A DNA stretch of 64,000 nucleotides from Cylicocyclus nassatus (taxonomy: Eukaryota > Nematoda > Chromadorea > Rhabditida > Strongylidae). The notes under the pieces were generated by a model, which ran no database searches, was not told where the DNA came from, and saw only the letters and a program-made list of their open reading frames with translations. This document shows, one piece after another, positions 1 to 10,105 of this stretch. The stretch is from assembly GCA_958299035.1 (NCBI GenBank), contig CATQJL010000001.1, positions 76,219,594 to 76,283,593 on the forward strand. Direction: 5' to 3'. The position numbers were made by a program, and so were the translations under genes. Within the stretch, counting starts at the first letter, position 1; every line of letters begins with the position of its first letter.

Positions 1-1470
1 TTCGACAGTCTGCAACGACAGCACTTGCCACAATTCAAAAACTGCAAAGGTACTGTCTCCATTATGCTTCGAGTTTGACGCATTCGAATATTCACAACGG
101 TATTAGCATTAGCAAATTTTTCAAGTCGTATCGTAGAATGCGGGATTAAAAGCATGTTCCGCAATTTTCGATTATTCGATTCTTAATTTTGAACAAAACA
201 GAACTTGAGGCTTTGAAGAGTTTTGAGCATGATAACACTACCAAAAAGCACTTGCTTGGCAGAAGCTCTTCCTCCCGTAGCAGCACAAGATATAGTAGCA
301 CGATTCAAAAAAATGTAAACAAAGTGTTACTCGTTCCCTTCCTTTTACGCATTATGACTTTCCATGTATTCAAAATGAAAGAGTTGCACAAGAATTTTGA
401 GTCTTTTTGCAAAATAATGTGGAAGAAGTTAAAATTATTTTGCTAGTTTTCTCTTACAGTTGAAAAAATTATTACAAAACTTCGTCATTACTCTTAATTA
501 ATATTAAGGCAAAGCTGGTTATCACTCAATAAATGACCAGTCGCTTTTCATCATGTGCTAAAATTTTCTGCTCCTTTCAAATATGGAGGAAGTTCTCCTA
601 CACAGTCCATGACTAAAGCTAAACAGAAAGTCCATGAGAATTCTTGAATAACTTTCTCCTAGATACCAAGAAATTTAAATGCTGCATGCGAAATTCTATT
701 CTTAGAGCTTCTTTTGATCGGGTAAATAATTCGTAGAAGAATTTGTAGTAGTAAAAACAAACTTCTACGCACATAATCAGAAGTCTGAATCATATAAATT
801 TGTTATTTTCGATGATGCGATAATTTAAATGCTACTCAAGCATAAGAGGTCCGTGAGACGCCTACCAGGTGGCCGAATTTTCTAATTTTGGACAAGCGAA
901 ACCGACATCCGGAGAGTCAGAGCTTCAAGAGATGCCTATTTTGTAAGTGATAATGTATGAAAAACTAGTCGATAAGTGAAAAACTCAAACAGTAACTGGT
1001 TTCACAAACAGGACAAGTACTTGAGTTCCCCGTTTTCCGCAGTATCAGATGTCAAATCATGACAAATGCCCCACAATTCTGCGTACTCATCACAAATTAG
1101 CGCGATACCAATGTTTTCTCCCAAATCATTTGGGACATTTCCGTGCTGATATTCAATTAATTGAAATTAATCGGGCCGGTATGTGTGCCCTGTTAAAAGC
1201 AGAAAGTCTCTTACTATGTATTTCTAAAACTTGCAATGTCGATAATCTTTATGCTATTTTTAAAGTGAAAAATTTATTTAAGAAGGAAATAATGGAATAC
1301 AAAAAGTGATAAATCAAGGAGCAATAGATATTCACACGGTCAATAATATACATCAAATATTCATTGCAAAATACGACAGTTCAGGGCCTCAAAATTAATT
1401 ATCATATAGCCAAAATACTCGTAATAGTAATAACAGTATACAAATACACAATAGAACCGCATCAGGCCTT
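1..1470. other. No recognisable gene
   Basis: AT-rich sequence. The short open frames here (for example 189-446 and 1049-1309, both +) have no recognisable domain, signal peptide or splice structure. I see no coding or repeat feature I can support. Confidence 0.5.
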
Positions 1471-1771
1471 TTATCGACCTACTGCTGCTCCGAGCAATGA
1501 TCCCACAACGGCACCTCTTATCGCTCCTCCTACAGGATCTGAACATAAATTCTCAGAAAGATAAAGATCGGAATAAGCATAAATGCCTACTATATGGTCT
1601 AAATCCCATCATTCCCATACCCATCATACCCATAGGCCTCATGCCATACATTGGATACATCATACCGTATGGTCTCATTCCAATACCATACATTCCGGGA
1701 TACATGAATTGCGGTCTAGCATCAACTTGGAGTGATGTCAGAAGAACAAGAAACAGAAACTGCAGAAGCAT
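1471..1771 (-). CDS. Secreted glycine-zipper peptide, family member 1 (82 aa, two exons)
   Basis: Exon 1 is 1771-1591, the intron 1590-1539 (52 nt, GT..AG) and exon 2 is 1538-1471, ending in TAA. The product is 82 residues. Residues 1-18 are a hydrophobic signal peptide (MLLQFLFLVLLTSLQVDA) with likely cleavage before RPQ. Residues 22-60 are rich in Met, Gly, Pro and Tyr. The exon 2 tail (61-82) has glycines at i, i+4, i+8, i+12 and i+16 (core GAIRGAVVGSLLGAAVG), a glycine zipper. An in-frame ATG lies 25 codons upstream, but 1771 matches the family start and follows acceptor-like sequence (ATTTACAG, TTAACAG), as expected for trans-splicing. It is the longest member because of extra MxPYGM-type units. 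Function unknown. The composition recalls nematode Gly/Tyr-rich secreted peptides, and the zipper suggests self-assembly or membrane interaction (inference). Confidence 0.85.
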
Positions 1772-2295
1772 TTTTACTGTTAAGTAGAAATCTGTAAATT
1801 TATAATTGTGTAGTGAGTGTTCACGCTGCCTCAAGCTAGAAAACATTTAATCGATGAGATGAATGAAACAAAACACTCTGGTCACCAAGAAGATTGAGCG
1901 CATTGACGAGCAACCACTGTTAATGATGGGAGATGACCGAATGACCCATACTGGTGGCAAATTGAGTAACCGACCTACTTTCGGGTAAACGTTGCCTAAG
2001 GCAATGTCATCCGTCGCTTACTCAATGACCTCTAATAATAAAAAAGCCACTCCCTGTAGCCAACTAATTAACCTCATAAATCAGGACTCTCAAGAGAGCG
2101 AGCTTTTACAAGGTAGAGCTTGCGAGATTTTTCAAGGTCCTCGAAATCTCGTTGAAATGGAAAGAGAACCCGTTTTTTCAGTAGACCAACAAGCTTCTTT
2201 GAGAGCAGGTTGATCGTCGAAAACGCTATGACAACATTCCCATCATCATTCGACTAAGATGCTTATAGTTGACATTGGCATAAAGAGTAGATTTC

Positions 2296-2444
2296 TTAAA
2301 TTGGGTAGGTGAAAGAACTCCGCCAATTGGAGCCCGCCTCCGCTGGCAACTGCTCCTTTTGCAATGTTGTTGCATGTCGTTGCAGGATCAGTAGTCCGCG
2401 GAGGCGGCTCTAACTGGTGGAGTTCGTTCCCGTACCCTCTTTAA
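2296..2444. mobile_element. Small TTAA-flanked inverted-repeat element (MITE)
   Basis: TTAA occurs at 2296-2299 and 2441-2444. Between them are imperfect inverted arms: 2315-2343 (GAACTCCGCC...GCCTCCGC) against 2398-2426 (GCGGAGGCGG...GGAGTTCG), extending outward through GGGTA/TACCC. TTAA flanks are the piggyBac-type target duplication. The terminal match is imperfect, so the superfamily is tentative. Confidence 0.5.
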
Positions 2445-3252
2445 TTGTTCCGTATGTTGAAGAAGTTGGATTCATTTTTTAGCGACGTGTACTGCAAATC
2501 ACATATTGCTTTTGGAGATAATATTTCGCAAGCAATCATCTGAAGAAAAAAAACTCTTAAAGAAATAAACGGAGACATGGAGCGCTTCATCTAGAAGGCT
2601 TTCGGCTTTACTTGAATACTTGGGATTACCGCTGAATTTGCACAACGACCGTAAAAGTTTTAGTTTTGGATATCGCAGTTTATCAGTGTACGAAATCTGC
2701 AAATTTTCAATCTCGAAAGTCTTCTCGATTTTGTACGTGATAAGGTTTATTTACTCATTTACTTCATTTGTACACAAAATAAAGCCATTCGTTTTGAGCT
2801 ATCAGCTGCGATTATGAAGGCTAAACGAAACAAAATTTACTGCTGTGCGAAAGCGACGGCACCGTCTGCGAACTATCATAGATTCTCCTAGACTGATAAA
2901 GAATTCATGATTTCGTGCCTTTGTAGCATTAGTGAGAGCTGCCTACAATATATTTTAAAGCAGTGAATTCTCTCGTAAATCCCTGTGTTCGCAGTTCGAT
3001 CTCTTTTGCTCTCGATTTTCAAAGAAATAATGACACGCTTTTTTGGTGTAAGAAATGGTTCATTTGCAAACGAGGTAATTCAACGTTCCAATGATTTTAT
3101 CAAGAGATCAAACAAAATAAAATATGTACATCTAATATGTTGGAGAGGAAAGCAACTGATCATGTTCGTGGTTGAGACAAATTAGATATAAGTCATTATT
3201 AGCGAGTTGTACAAAATATACAATCATTATGCCATTCAGTCAGTTAAGACAG
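2445..3252. other. Intergenic, nothing recognised
   Basis: AT-rich spacer downstream of peptide gene 2 (which runs leftward). The short frames at 2499-2702 (-), 2620-2817 (+) and 2985-3185 (+) show no domain or conservation within the window. Confidence 0.45.
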
Positions 3253-3542
3253 TTATCGCCCAACTGCAGCTCCGATCAAGCCTCCAACAAGAGCCCCTCT
3301 CACTGCACTTCTAACAGGACCTAAAAGTAATACAAAGCATTTTGCGTACATCAAGAGATGTCTGACTGCTTACTGTATCCTCCCATCATTCCCATAGGTC
3401 CCATCATGCCCATGCCACTCATTCCGTACGGATTCATCATAGGTGATGGTCCCATGACTCCATACATGCCAGGACCAAATTGTGGCTTTGTGTTGACTTG
3501 GACCACCGTCAGGAGAGCGAGGAGGAGAAGTTTTACAAGCAT
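3253..3542 (-). CDS. Secreted glycine-zipper peptide, family member 2 (78 aa, two exons)
   Basis: Exon 1 is 3542-3374, the intron 3373-3321 (53 nt) and exon 2 is 3320-3253, ending in TAA. The signal peptide starts MLVKLLLLALLTVVQVNT and is followed by KPQF. The middle segment has GPGMYGVMGP and MGMMGPMGMMGGY. The exon 2 tail is SPVRSAVRGALVGGLIGAAVGR, with small residues (S, G, G, G, G) at four-residue spacing. An upstream in-frame ATG exists at 3566. The start at 3542 is chosen because it aligns with the paralogues and an acceptor-like TACTTTAG lies seven bases before it. Exon 1 has exactly the same length (169 nt) as in member 3, so the two are close paralogues. Role unknown; predicted extracellular. 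Confidence 0.85.
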
Positions 3543-4921
3543 TGCTTTTCTAAAGTATATCACCAAAACTAATGAAAGCGTATAAACGAAGACATTTTAA
3601 GAGCAGATAAGAGACGAAAATTCCTACAAATAATAGCGCTTTATATACCGAAAACAATGTCAAGAATTGGGGGGCGACTGCGTGTTGTTGATTTTATATA
3701 GTGAGAGTCATCAAGTGTAACTGTGTAAAAAAGTGAAAACATCCAAAAGGATGCCCTTCGCAAGGTCGCGAAATTTTAAAGATTTCGAAGCAAACATGAA
3801 ACCCGTTATAAGAACCCGTATCTCAAGCGAGAGATCAGTGATCGTTTTGTTAAACTTAGCGAAGCATAGGGATTAAGACAAGCAATCTGCTGAGAACTAC
3901 CAAGAATGCATGCAGAGGAATAATTCGCAAATTGCAAAGTTTCAGGTGCAGTTTGATATTATATGTTATTGGGAGCCATTCTGTTTTCAAGTTTTTGGGG
4001 AAACTCCCTAACGTTTCGTTTGAGATCTTACAATAATAGTGAAAAGCAAAGCCATCCTGTTAGTCACTTCATTCTCTTTTTATTGCTGATGCTTAGGGCT
4101 TCCGAGAAAGTTGAGAGGGGTAGCTTTGCTTTTTATCACAAACCCCTATCATGGTCCCTTTCGCCATTGAAACGGTTTTCTACAAATGCCGTAATAGAAT
4201 TATGGAACTTCTCATAGGCATACTATATGGTATAAGAATTCGTGCTCTACAAGACGGCTTTCTGGACGGCTTTTTTCGTCATTTTCCTTGTCAAGACGGA
4301 TTTAGCACACCGTTAGAAAGCTCCAATCAAGCTTTTTCCAACGTTGATCAAAGGTGACCATAATATACACCATACTCGCTACTTAGGGACCCTATGTAAA
4401 ACATTGCAGACTGGAATTAGAGGGATGAACTTTTTTATTGTGCAATGATCAGTTGCTTTACCAATGTTGCGCTTGTGTTTGTAGGCTGTAATATAATAAC
4501 ATATTGTTGAATCTGAGATCTCGACAAATAAGTAATAAATTACTCATGCTTTCGTTCGCCGATTGCATCGAAAGGCATTCAGAGAGGAGAATATGACATG
4601 GATTTCGTGGCCCCAGTGTCCCTCAGAATTTAGCCTCTATTATTTCTCGCTTAGAAGAGGTTCAAAGAAGGGGAAAACTACTCTATATTCTTCTTCAAAC
4701 TTTATATTCTTCAGTATTATTTACAATGAGTAGCAGACGTTCCTCAGATCAGATGAACTAGATGAGACGAAAATCCAAAAAGCAGCTTTTATGCTCTTTT
4801 GTCGGCACAGTTCATGAGTCAACAAAAAGTAATTCTCAGTTTTATTGTGATAAAAAAGTCATAAATTGCAACAATTCGCAATAACGTTTATAACTTAAAT
4901 TTACAGTAAATCGGGGCGCGA
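3543..4921. other. Intergenic, nothing recognised
   Basis: Spacer between peptide genes 2 and 3, both on the minus strand. Holds the likely promoter of member 2 at its left edge and the poly(A) signal of member 3 near its right edge. Short frames at 3963-4217 and 4151-4357 (+) show no domain. Confidence 0.45.
4841..4846 (-). promoter_or_regulatory. Poly(A) signal AATAAA for peptide gene 3
   Basis: TTTATT on the plus strand reads AATAAA on the minus strand, about 76 nt beyond the TGA of the gene at 4922-5211. The position is typical for a nematode cleavage signal. Confidence 0.5.
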
Positions 4922-5211
4922 TCACCCTCCAAGTACGGCTCCGATCAGCGATCCAACGACAGCTCCTTTTATTGCTCCTCGTAAGGGGCCTAAGTTGTTA
5001 CTCCTATTATGGTAGAAGAAGGTAGAGCTCTTGAATTCTTACTGTATCCTCCCATCATTCCCATCGGACCACTACCCATTGTCCCTGCATATGGACCCAT
5101 CATGCCAAATGGTCTTGGTCCTACTACGCCATAGCTACCAGGAAAATACTGCGATTCGACATTGAAGATGAGAGCAGCCAGAAGAATAATTGCGAAATTT
5201 TTTTGGAGCAT
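4922..5211 (-). CDS. Secreted glycine-zipper peptide, family member 3 (78 aa, two exons)
   Basis: Exon 1 is 5211-5043, the intron 5042-4990 (53 nt, GTAAGA donor) and exon 2 is 4989-4922, ending in TGA. The signal peptide is hydrophobic (MLQKNFAIILLAALIFNVES) and followed by QYFPGSYGVVGPRPFGMMGP. The exon 1 end (GPMGMMGGY) is almost the same as in member 2. The exon 2 tail is SPLRGAIKGAVVGSLIGAVLGG, a five-step glycine zipper with one Lys and one Arg. The chosen start follows TTATTTGCAG by 18 nt, a good trans-splice acceptor. An in-frame ATG eight codons upstream is less likely by homology. It faces member 4 head to head across 1.15 kb. Function not known. Confidence 0.85.
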
Positions 5212-6363
5212 TGACAATGTGGAAAATGTCTGCAAATAAGTAAAAGCTGAGAAGGCAGATTAAGAATCATCAAAGAAAATCAATGTAAAAAAATTAGAGA
5301 AATAGGGTGACAGTATGAACGATTTACCAAAAACAGAACAGCGTATCAGTTACACACACTCAGTGACCCCTGACCCCTGAAAGTCGGCATGCACAAAGAT
5401 TGTAAGAGATGGAAAGATTTGCTGCTGGGTGTCGGCGGTAAGGGTGGGAAAGATTTACATCACCTTGGGAAAATGCTCTCCCTAATGCTCACACTAACTA
5501 CTCTTTCGTAGTCTATGCGATACTAGGAAAGATACCCTACTGGCCTTGGAGCTATTATTTTTGTTTACAGTCGCAAATTGATCCAGGAGGTTGGCAGTTC
5601 GAAATTCGAAAAAATCGTGAACTATTGAGATATTTTTGAAAAAAGGAATCTGTGGCGGTGGTCACCAAGTTGAATCTCTTGAGCTCGAATGCATTCCGAA
5701 GAGTCAGTAATGTGTGCAAATCGGTTCGGTCTTTCAATGCTCAGAGCTTCCCCTCCCCCCGCCTCTCTCTCCCCTCTCCCCCCCCCCCCCCCTCCTCCAC
5801 CAACCACCATCCAGCGGTCAGGCATATGAAAGACAAGTCAACAAGAATCCCTGCTCTTGCCACAGTTATTTTCTTCGGGCACACTGACATCTAAAAGCAG
5901 TGTTGTCGCGTATTCGTCATTTGCAATGGAGTGATTAGCACTTTGTTTCGACATGATGTTTTGTTCCTCAATATTCCCAATGTTGACTGCCAAAACTGAC
6001 TGTTTTCACAAACTTCTCAAGTCAACATGAGCGGAAAAACGTAATGGAGATGCAAAAAATACCCACATCCCCATTGCAGCTCGTTTGTGGGAGCTGATCT
6101 TTGAGTGTTCAAAATCTCATGAGACATTTATCAATCCATATATCAGGTCTCCCAGCTCTGTCGTATAAACGCGGAATATTTAGAGAGATGAGAAATCATC
6201 GCTCTGTCCGCTATTCAGCGTAATTTCACAATAGTCCTCCTCCTGACATACGTTTATTGATAGCTTTTTCAGCAAAAATTTTTTCTTATCAAAAGACCAC
6301 TTTTTTGATCCTCTTATAGTAGTTTCCGATACATAGATTTTTTTCCGTATTTTCTTGCTTCAG
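5212..6363. promoter_or_regulatory. Divergent intergenic region between peptide genes 3 and 4
   Basis: The only head-to-head interval in the cluster, so it probably carries promoters for both directions (inference). It contains a pyrimidine-rich stretch with a C run at about 5750-5795. Short frames on both strands around 5555-5894 arise from this C/T-rich tract and are not convincing genes. No specific factor site is identified. Confidence 0.4.
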
Positions 6364-6628
6364 ATGTTCAAATGTGTCGTTTTACTTTTTTGCTTCTCCA
6401 TCCTGCTAGAAGCAAGGCCGCAGTACGGACTTTACCCTGATTACGGGCCTTTGGGAGTTGTAGGACCGGTAGGCGTGCCATACGGCGGCGTAGGATACAG
6501 TAAGTTATTTCGTTAGCTTTTTTCATGTGAACTTGTGATAATTATACCATTCAGATCCTGCAGCTAGTGGAGTGGTAGGTGGTGCATTGCTTGGGTCGAT
6601 GATAGGAGCCTTGGCTGGAGGTCGATAG
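6364..6628 (+). CDS. Secreted glycine-zipper peptide, family member 4 (69 aa, two exons)
   Basis: Exon 1 is 6364-6499, the intron 6500-6554 (55 nt) and exon 2 is 6555-6628, ending in TAG. The ATG directly follows TTCTTGCTTCAG, a strong trans-splice acceptor. The signal peptide is MFKCVVLLFCFSILLEA, then RPQYGLYPDYGPLGVVGP. This member has lost the Met repeats: its middle segment is Gly/Val/Pro/Tyr-rich (GVVGPVGVPYGGVGY). The exon 2 tail is NPAASGVVGGALLGSMIGALAGGR, with Gly at every fourth position across five steps. The split codon at the junction (A|AT, Asn) is the same as in members 1 and 5. It is the most divergent member, which suggests the zipper and not the Met-rich part is the constrained element. 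Confidence 0.85.
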
Positions 6629-6690
6629 ATGATTACGACCATAAATTATTGCATTTATATTTTTCCCAACACAATTGTTTGTTTTCTTGG

Positions 6691-6696
6691 AATAAA
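6691..6696 (+). promoter_or_regulatory. Poly(A) signal AATAAA for peptide gene 4
   Basis: AATAAA 62 nt after the TAG at 6626-6628, same strand. Confidence 0.6.
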
Positions 6697-8285
6697 TGAA
6701 GGACATATGTCAAGAACCGAGTATGAAGCGAGAATTGATCGGTGTTGGTACTACTGTCCTATTCTTGCTGTCTGATGGCCTACAGCAGTAGTAAATATGG
6801 TCCTTATGAGGACGTTTTCAATGAGTTGCCCTCACTTTGTTTTTTGGGTTGCAGATCGTAAATGCACCTCAAAGATGAGAGAAAACATGACGCTAAACGC
6901 CGCAAGTAGGGATAAGCAACCCTTGGACTAGGTATTTATCTCCATTCACCCAAAGAAGAAAATTCATTATCGCAACGCCGTTCATAAGAAAATGCTATAG
7001 CGATTTTGCAAGTAAGTCTCAACTAGTCGACGCCTAGTTAAAGCATTACTTGGCCAAAAACATTGACTCTATCACAACTGGAGTTCGTATACGTAGCTAA
7101 ACACACTTCGATGAGACCGACATTCAAACTTCGAGCTAGTTAATCTTCTATATGGCCACTGCATTTCTTTAGAGTAACTGTTGACATAGTCGTTATAAAT
7201 TAGGTTTCATGAGCAGCATGTAAGTTGAAAATCGCTGAACACTTCCAAATATCCGTACAGTGAAATTCAAAGAAAAAGCCATTTCTATCACAATCATTTC
7301 ATACTCCTATTCACTGCAACCATCTCTGAATTCTTCCTTTCTGTCTCTTGCTTTCGTTCTCTCTTTTCTCTGCATTTCTGTCTCAATTCTTCCTTCCATC
7401 TCGTTGAATATCCTTGCAGATGCATGATAATTTTAAGTATCGGCAGATGGAATATAGCTTAGCATGTTTCTTTAGCACTCTGCCCATTTAGCTCTCGTTA
7501 ACTCAAATAAGTAGGGTGGAAATCTTTAAATACAACTAACGTACACTGACGTACTTTTTTGCAAAGCTTCTCAGTATCTGTGTTGCGTTACTCTATTATC
7601 GAATTATGGCATAAGAACACTATCAGCCATAGATATCAAACCTGTCGGCCTCGTTCTTGGCGTACGTGGGTCAGATGGCGAGGTCAGCGATGGCATCGTT
7701 GCTGTTGTTACTGCGGACATTTGCATTTTTCTTTCTTCTCTAAGTCTCTACCTCAAGCTTTTGTTTCTCTTTATCTTAAGTGAATGTACTATTAAACTGG
7801 CAGCGTACTGTCTCATCCTTACTCAGAATTCGAGAATTTGAAACAAATGGATCACATTGCCGATTTGACGAACGTAAATCTATTTACGCAAACGGTTTGT
7901 AACAGCTTACGAGCAACTTTTTTCCAAGAATAAGTATCAGAGATCAAATATGTGTGAGAAAATACTAGTCCATCTTATCATTCTTTCGTTGAAAGTTTCC
8001 AAAGCTACAGTGGGTCTTTGAAATAGTCGCTAAGAATTAAAAAAAACTGCTCCTTTCGTGCGAGCAAAGTTTGTGCTGAGCAGGCTTCTCTATGTAGTGT
8101 TATGTTGGAGAAAAATGCAAAAGAGTGAAAAAGTAGTGAGAAAAACCACAATAATTTGATATTTATGCGAGTTTCTGGAGCTTTTTTTTGAAATTTCTGC
8201 TTCAGAATTTTTGTGCCCACCTCATATTTCTCAGCTACCTTCAACAATAAAATCATTATTTTACATATGCAGATAAAGCCCAGGA
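6697..8285. other. Intergenic between peptide genes 4 and 5
   Basis: No gene recognised. Contains a T/C-rich stretch around 7310-7420. The frame at 8005-8337 (-) overlaps the first exon of gene 5 antisense and has no domain. Gene 5 is preceded by an acceptor-like ACATATGCAG just upstream of its ATG. Confidence 0.45.
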
Positions 8286-8546
8286 ATGCTACGAATCGTT
8301 GTTTTCCTATTGCTCTTCTCACTCCAACTCGATGCAAAACCTCAGTATATGATGTATCCCGGTATGTACGGTTACGGTATGATGCCTATGGGCATGGGAA
8401 TGATGGGATATGGATACAGTGAGTGTTTCACTAATTTCTGCTATTTATATCGAAATAAATTTTGCTTCCCTATAGATCCTGTCGGAGGAGCGATACACGG
8501 AGCGATGGTGGGATCAATGATTGGAGCAATGGCAGGAGGCAAATAG
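8286..8546 (+). CDS. Secreted glycine-zipper peptide, family member 5 (67 aa, two exons)
   Basis: Exon 1 is 8286-8418, the intron 8419-8475 (57 nt) and exon 2 is 8476-8546, ending in TAG. The signal peptide is MLRIVVFLLLFSLQLDA, then KPQYMMYPGMYGYGMM and a short Met/Gly run (GMGMMGYGY). The exon 2 tail is NPVGGAIHGAMVGSMIGAMAGGK, again with five glycines spaced by four. The intron is a multiple of three and has no in-frame stop, so an unspliced message would stay open and insert 19 residues (ECFTNFCYLYRNKFC...) containing three cysteines, between the two modules. Splicing is favoured because donor, acceptor and junction codon match the other members. AATAAA lies at 8684-8689. Confidence 0.85.
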   Translation: MLRIVVFLLLFSLQLDAKPQYMMYPGMYGYGMMPMGMGMMGYGYSECFTNFCYLYRNKFCFPIDPVGGAIHGAMVGSMIGAMAGGK

Positions 8547-8683
8547 GCGAACTTAAAAAACCTTGCAAACGCACTCAAATAGAATGAGTAAGGGTAAAAG
8601 ATCACTCAGCAGTGTCAGATGGCAGTACTTGCCATCAACTCCATTTTGTGTACATATATTCTCATTGTATTTTCAGCGAACCT

Positions 8684-8689
8684 AATAAA
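8684..8689 (+). promoter_or_regulatory. Poly(A) signal AATAAA for peptide gene 5
   Basis: AATAAA (within CCTAATAAATGG) 138 nt after the stop of the gene at 8286-8546. Confidence 0.5.
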
Positions 8690-8769
8690 TGGCACATGTT
8701 TTGCGTCAGCATTGTATTGAAATCATTCCGCTCAATGATAGTATCTCAAATGACAGGAATTTCTGCAAA

Positions 8770-10105
8770 ATTGAGAAAGTTCCGCCGTGTCACCTGCGGA
8801 AGTTCCCAAATGAGGGCTACGGAAGTTCCGAAGAATGCGACCACAACAGCAAAAGAGAACAACTGAGAGATTCGAACCTTGCTCGACTGCGCTACTCACT
8901 TGCTTTCCTCTACAATATGGATTTCATGTTCGACATAACCTAATTGTTGGTGAGGCAACTCATAAGAGACTACACATTCAAAAACCTGCGGAATACTGGT
9001 ATGTAAAAGCGCTGCGAAACCGCTGGCATTATTCGGAAGTTGCGCAGAGCTTTGTAGAACGTCCTGTGGAAGTTCCCGCAAGTTTCAGCCAATGTGACGT
9101 GAAAATAATGCGGAAGTCCGCATTTTAAATGTCTCCACTTTTGCAGTAGTAGACAAAATCCTGCGGAAGCTGCAAATTTGCTTGTCCTGCGGAAGTTCCG
9201 GGGGATTGTCTGAGATTGAGGGTATTAATGCAAAGTTTTGAAGAGGGTACCGTTAAGACTGTAATTCTTCGCACAATAAAGCTATTAGAATCGAACATTC
9301 AAGCATGTTAATTACAAAGTCAATCGACCTTGATTGATATCAGTTCTTTTCGTCCTTTGTTTGTGCATACTTCATGTTGTCTTATTGTTAGAATGCTGTC
9401 GTTCTGCCCTGACATTACGAGATTAAACGATGTTTTTGGAGCCTCCAAAGCTGATAAATCATTCAGTTAACACACAGTAAAAAATAGTTCTTGAATTGGT
9501 CTTATCATTTCTTAAAGGCAGCGTCCAGGCAAGTCTGGACCTATGGGGATTTTACGTGGGAAGTATTTTTGGGGCCCTAACTAAGCCACTGCCCAACCGG
9601 CAGCTCAGGTAGTGCTCTAATGGCTGAGATATTCCCCTCGAAACAGGCCCCCGCGAACGTATTCGCATGGATTCATGGCAGTTTCGCGCCAGGATCCACG
9701 CTTTGCGCCATGAATCCATGCGAAACACGGTCGCGGGGGCCAGTTTCGAGGAGAATATCTCAGCCATTAGGGCACTACCTGAGCTGCCGCTTGGGCGGTG
9801 CCTTAGTTAAGGCCCCAAAAGTACTTTCCATGTAAAAGCCCCATAGGTCCAGATCTGCCTGGACGCTGCCTTTAAGAAGCTCACGATGAATCTGAATCAA
9901 AGTGAACTGGATGATCTTTCCTTTTGCTTGCGATGTTAGTAGATGAGTGTCACAGTCAATAAAGTAGGGTTCGAATTTCGCTTAGGTATTCTCTATTGTG
10001 TTGTGGTTCGCATTCTTTAAAAATTCCGCAGCACGTTTACGGGGCTTTCGCAAATGACCCGGAGAAACTTTCCTAAACGTTCTGCGGAAGTTCCGGTCGG
10101 TTGTC
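8770..10105. repeat. Dispersed degenerate motif CTGCGGAAGTTCC
   Basis: Near-copies occur at about 8775, 8796, 8818, 9033, 9066, 9108, 9161, 9189 and 10081. The copies at 9189 and 10081 share a longer context (CTGCGGAAGTTCCGG then TTGTCTGAG). The core GGAAGTTCC is nearly palindromic (GGAAnTTCC). The frames open across this interval are not convincing genes. A TTAA foldback sits inside it. Confidence 0.6.
9516..9871. mobile_element. TTAA-flanked foldback element, 356 nt
   Basis: The whole element is an inverted repeat. The left end AGGCAGCGTCCAGGCA is mirrored by TGCCTGGACGCTGCCT at the right end, and the arms (about 170 nt) keep matching towards the centre (GAGATATTC, CCCCCGCGA, GGATTCATGG). 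Both ends are flanked by TTAA (9512-9515 and 9872-9875), the piggyBac-type target duplication. It has no coding capacity; the two antisense frames beginning MAEIF are products of the palindrome. Confidence 0.85.

Noticed and set aside
5622..5894. Gly-rich and Pro-rich frames at the C run
   Set aside because: Low-complexity translation of a C/T-rich stretch.
9552..9835. Two antisense frames both beginning MAEIF
   Set aside because: They are mirror products of the 9516-9871 palindrome.
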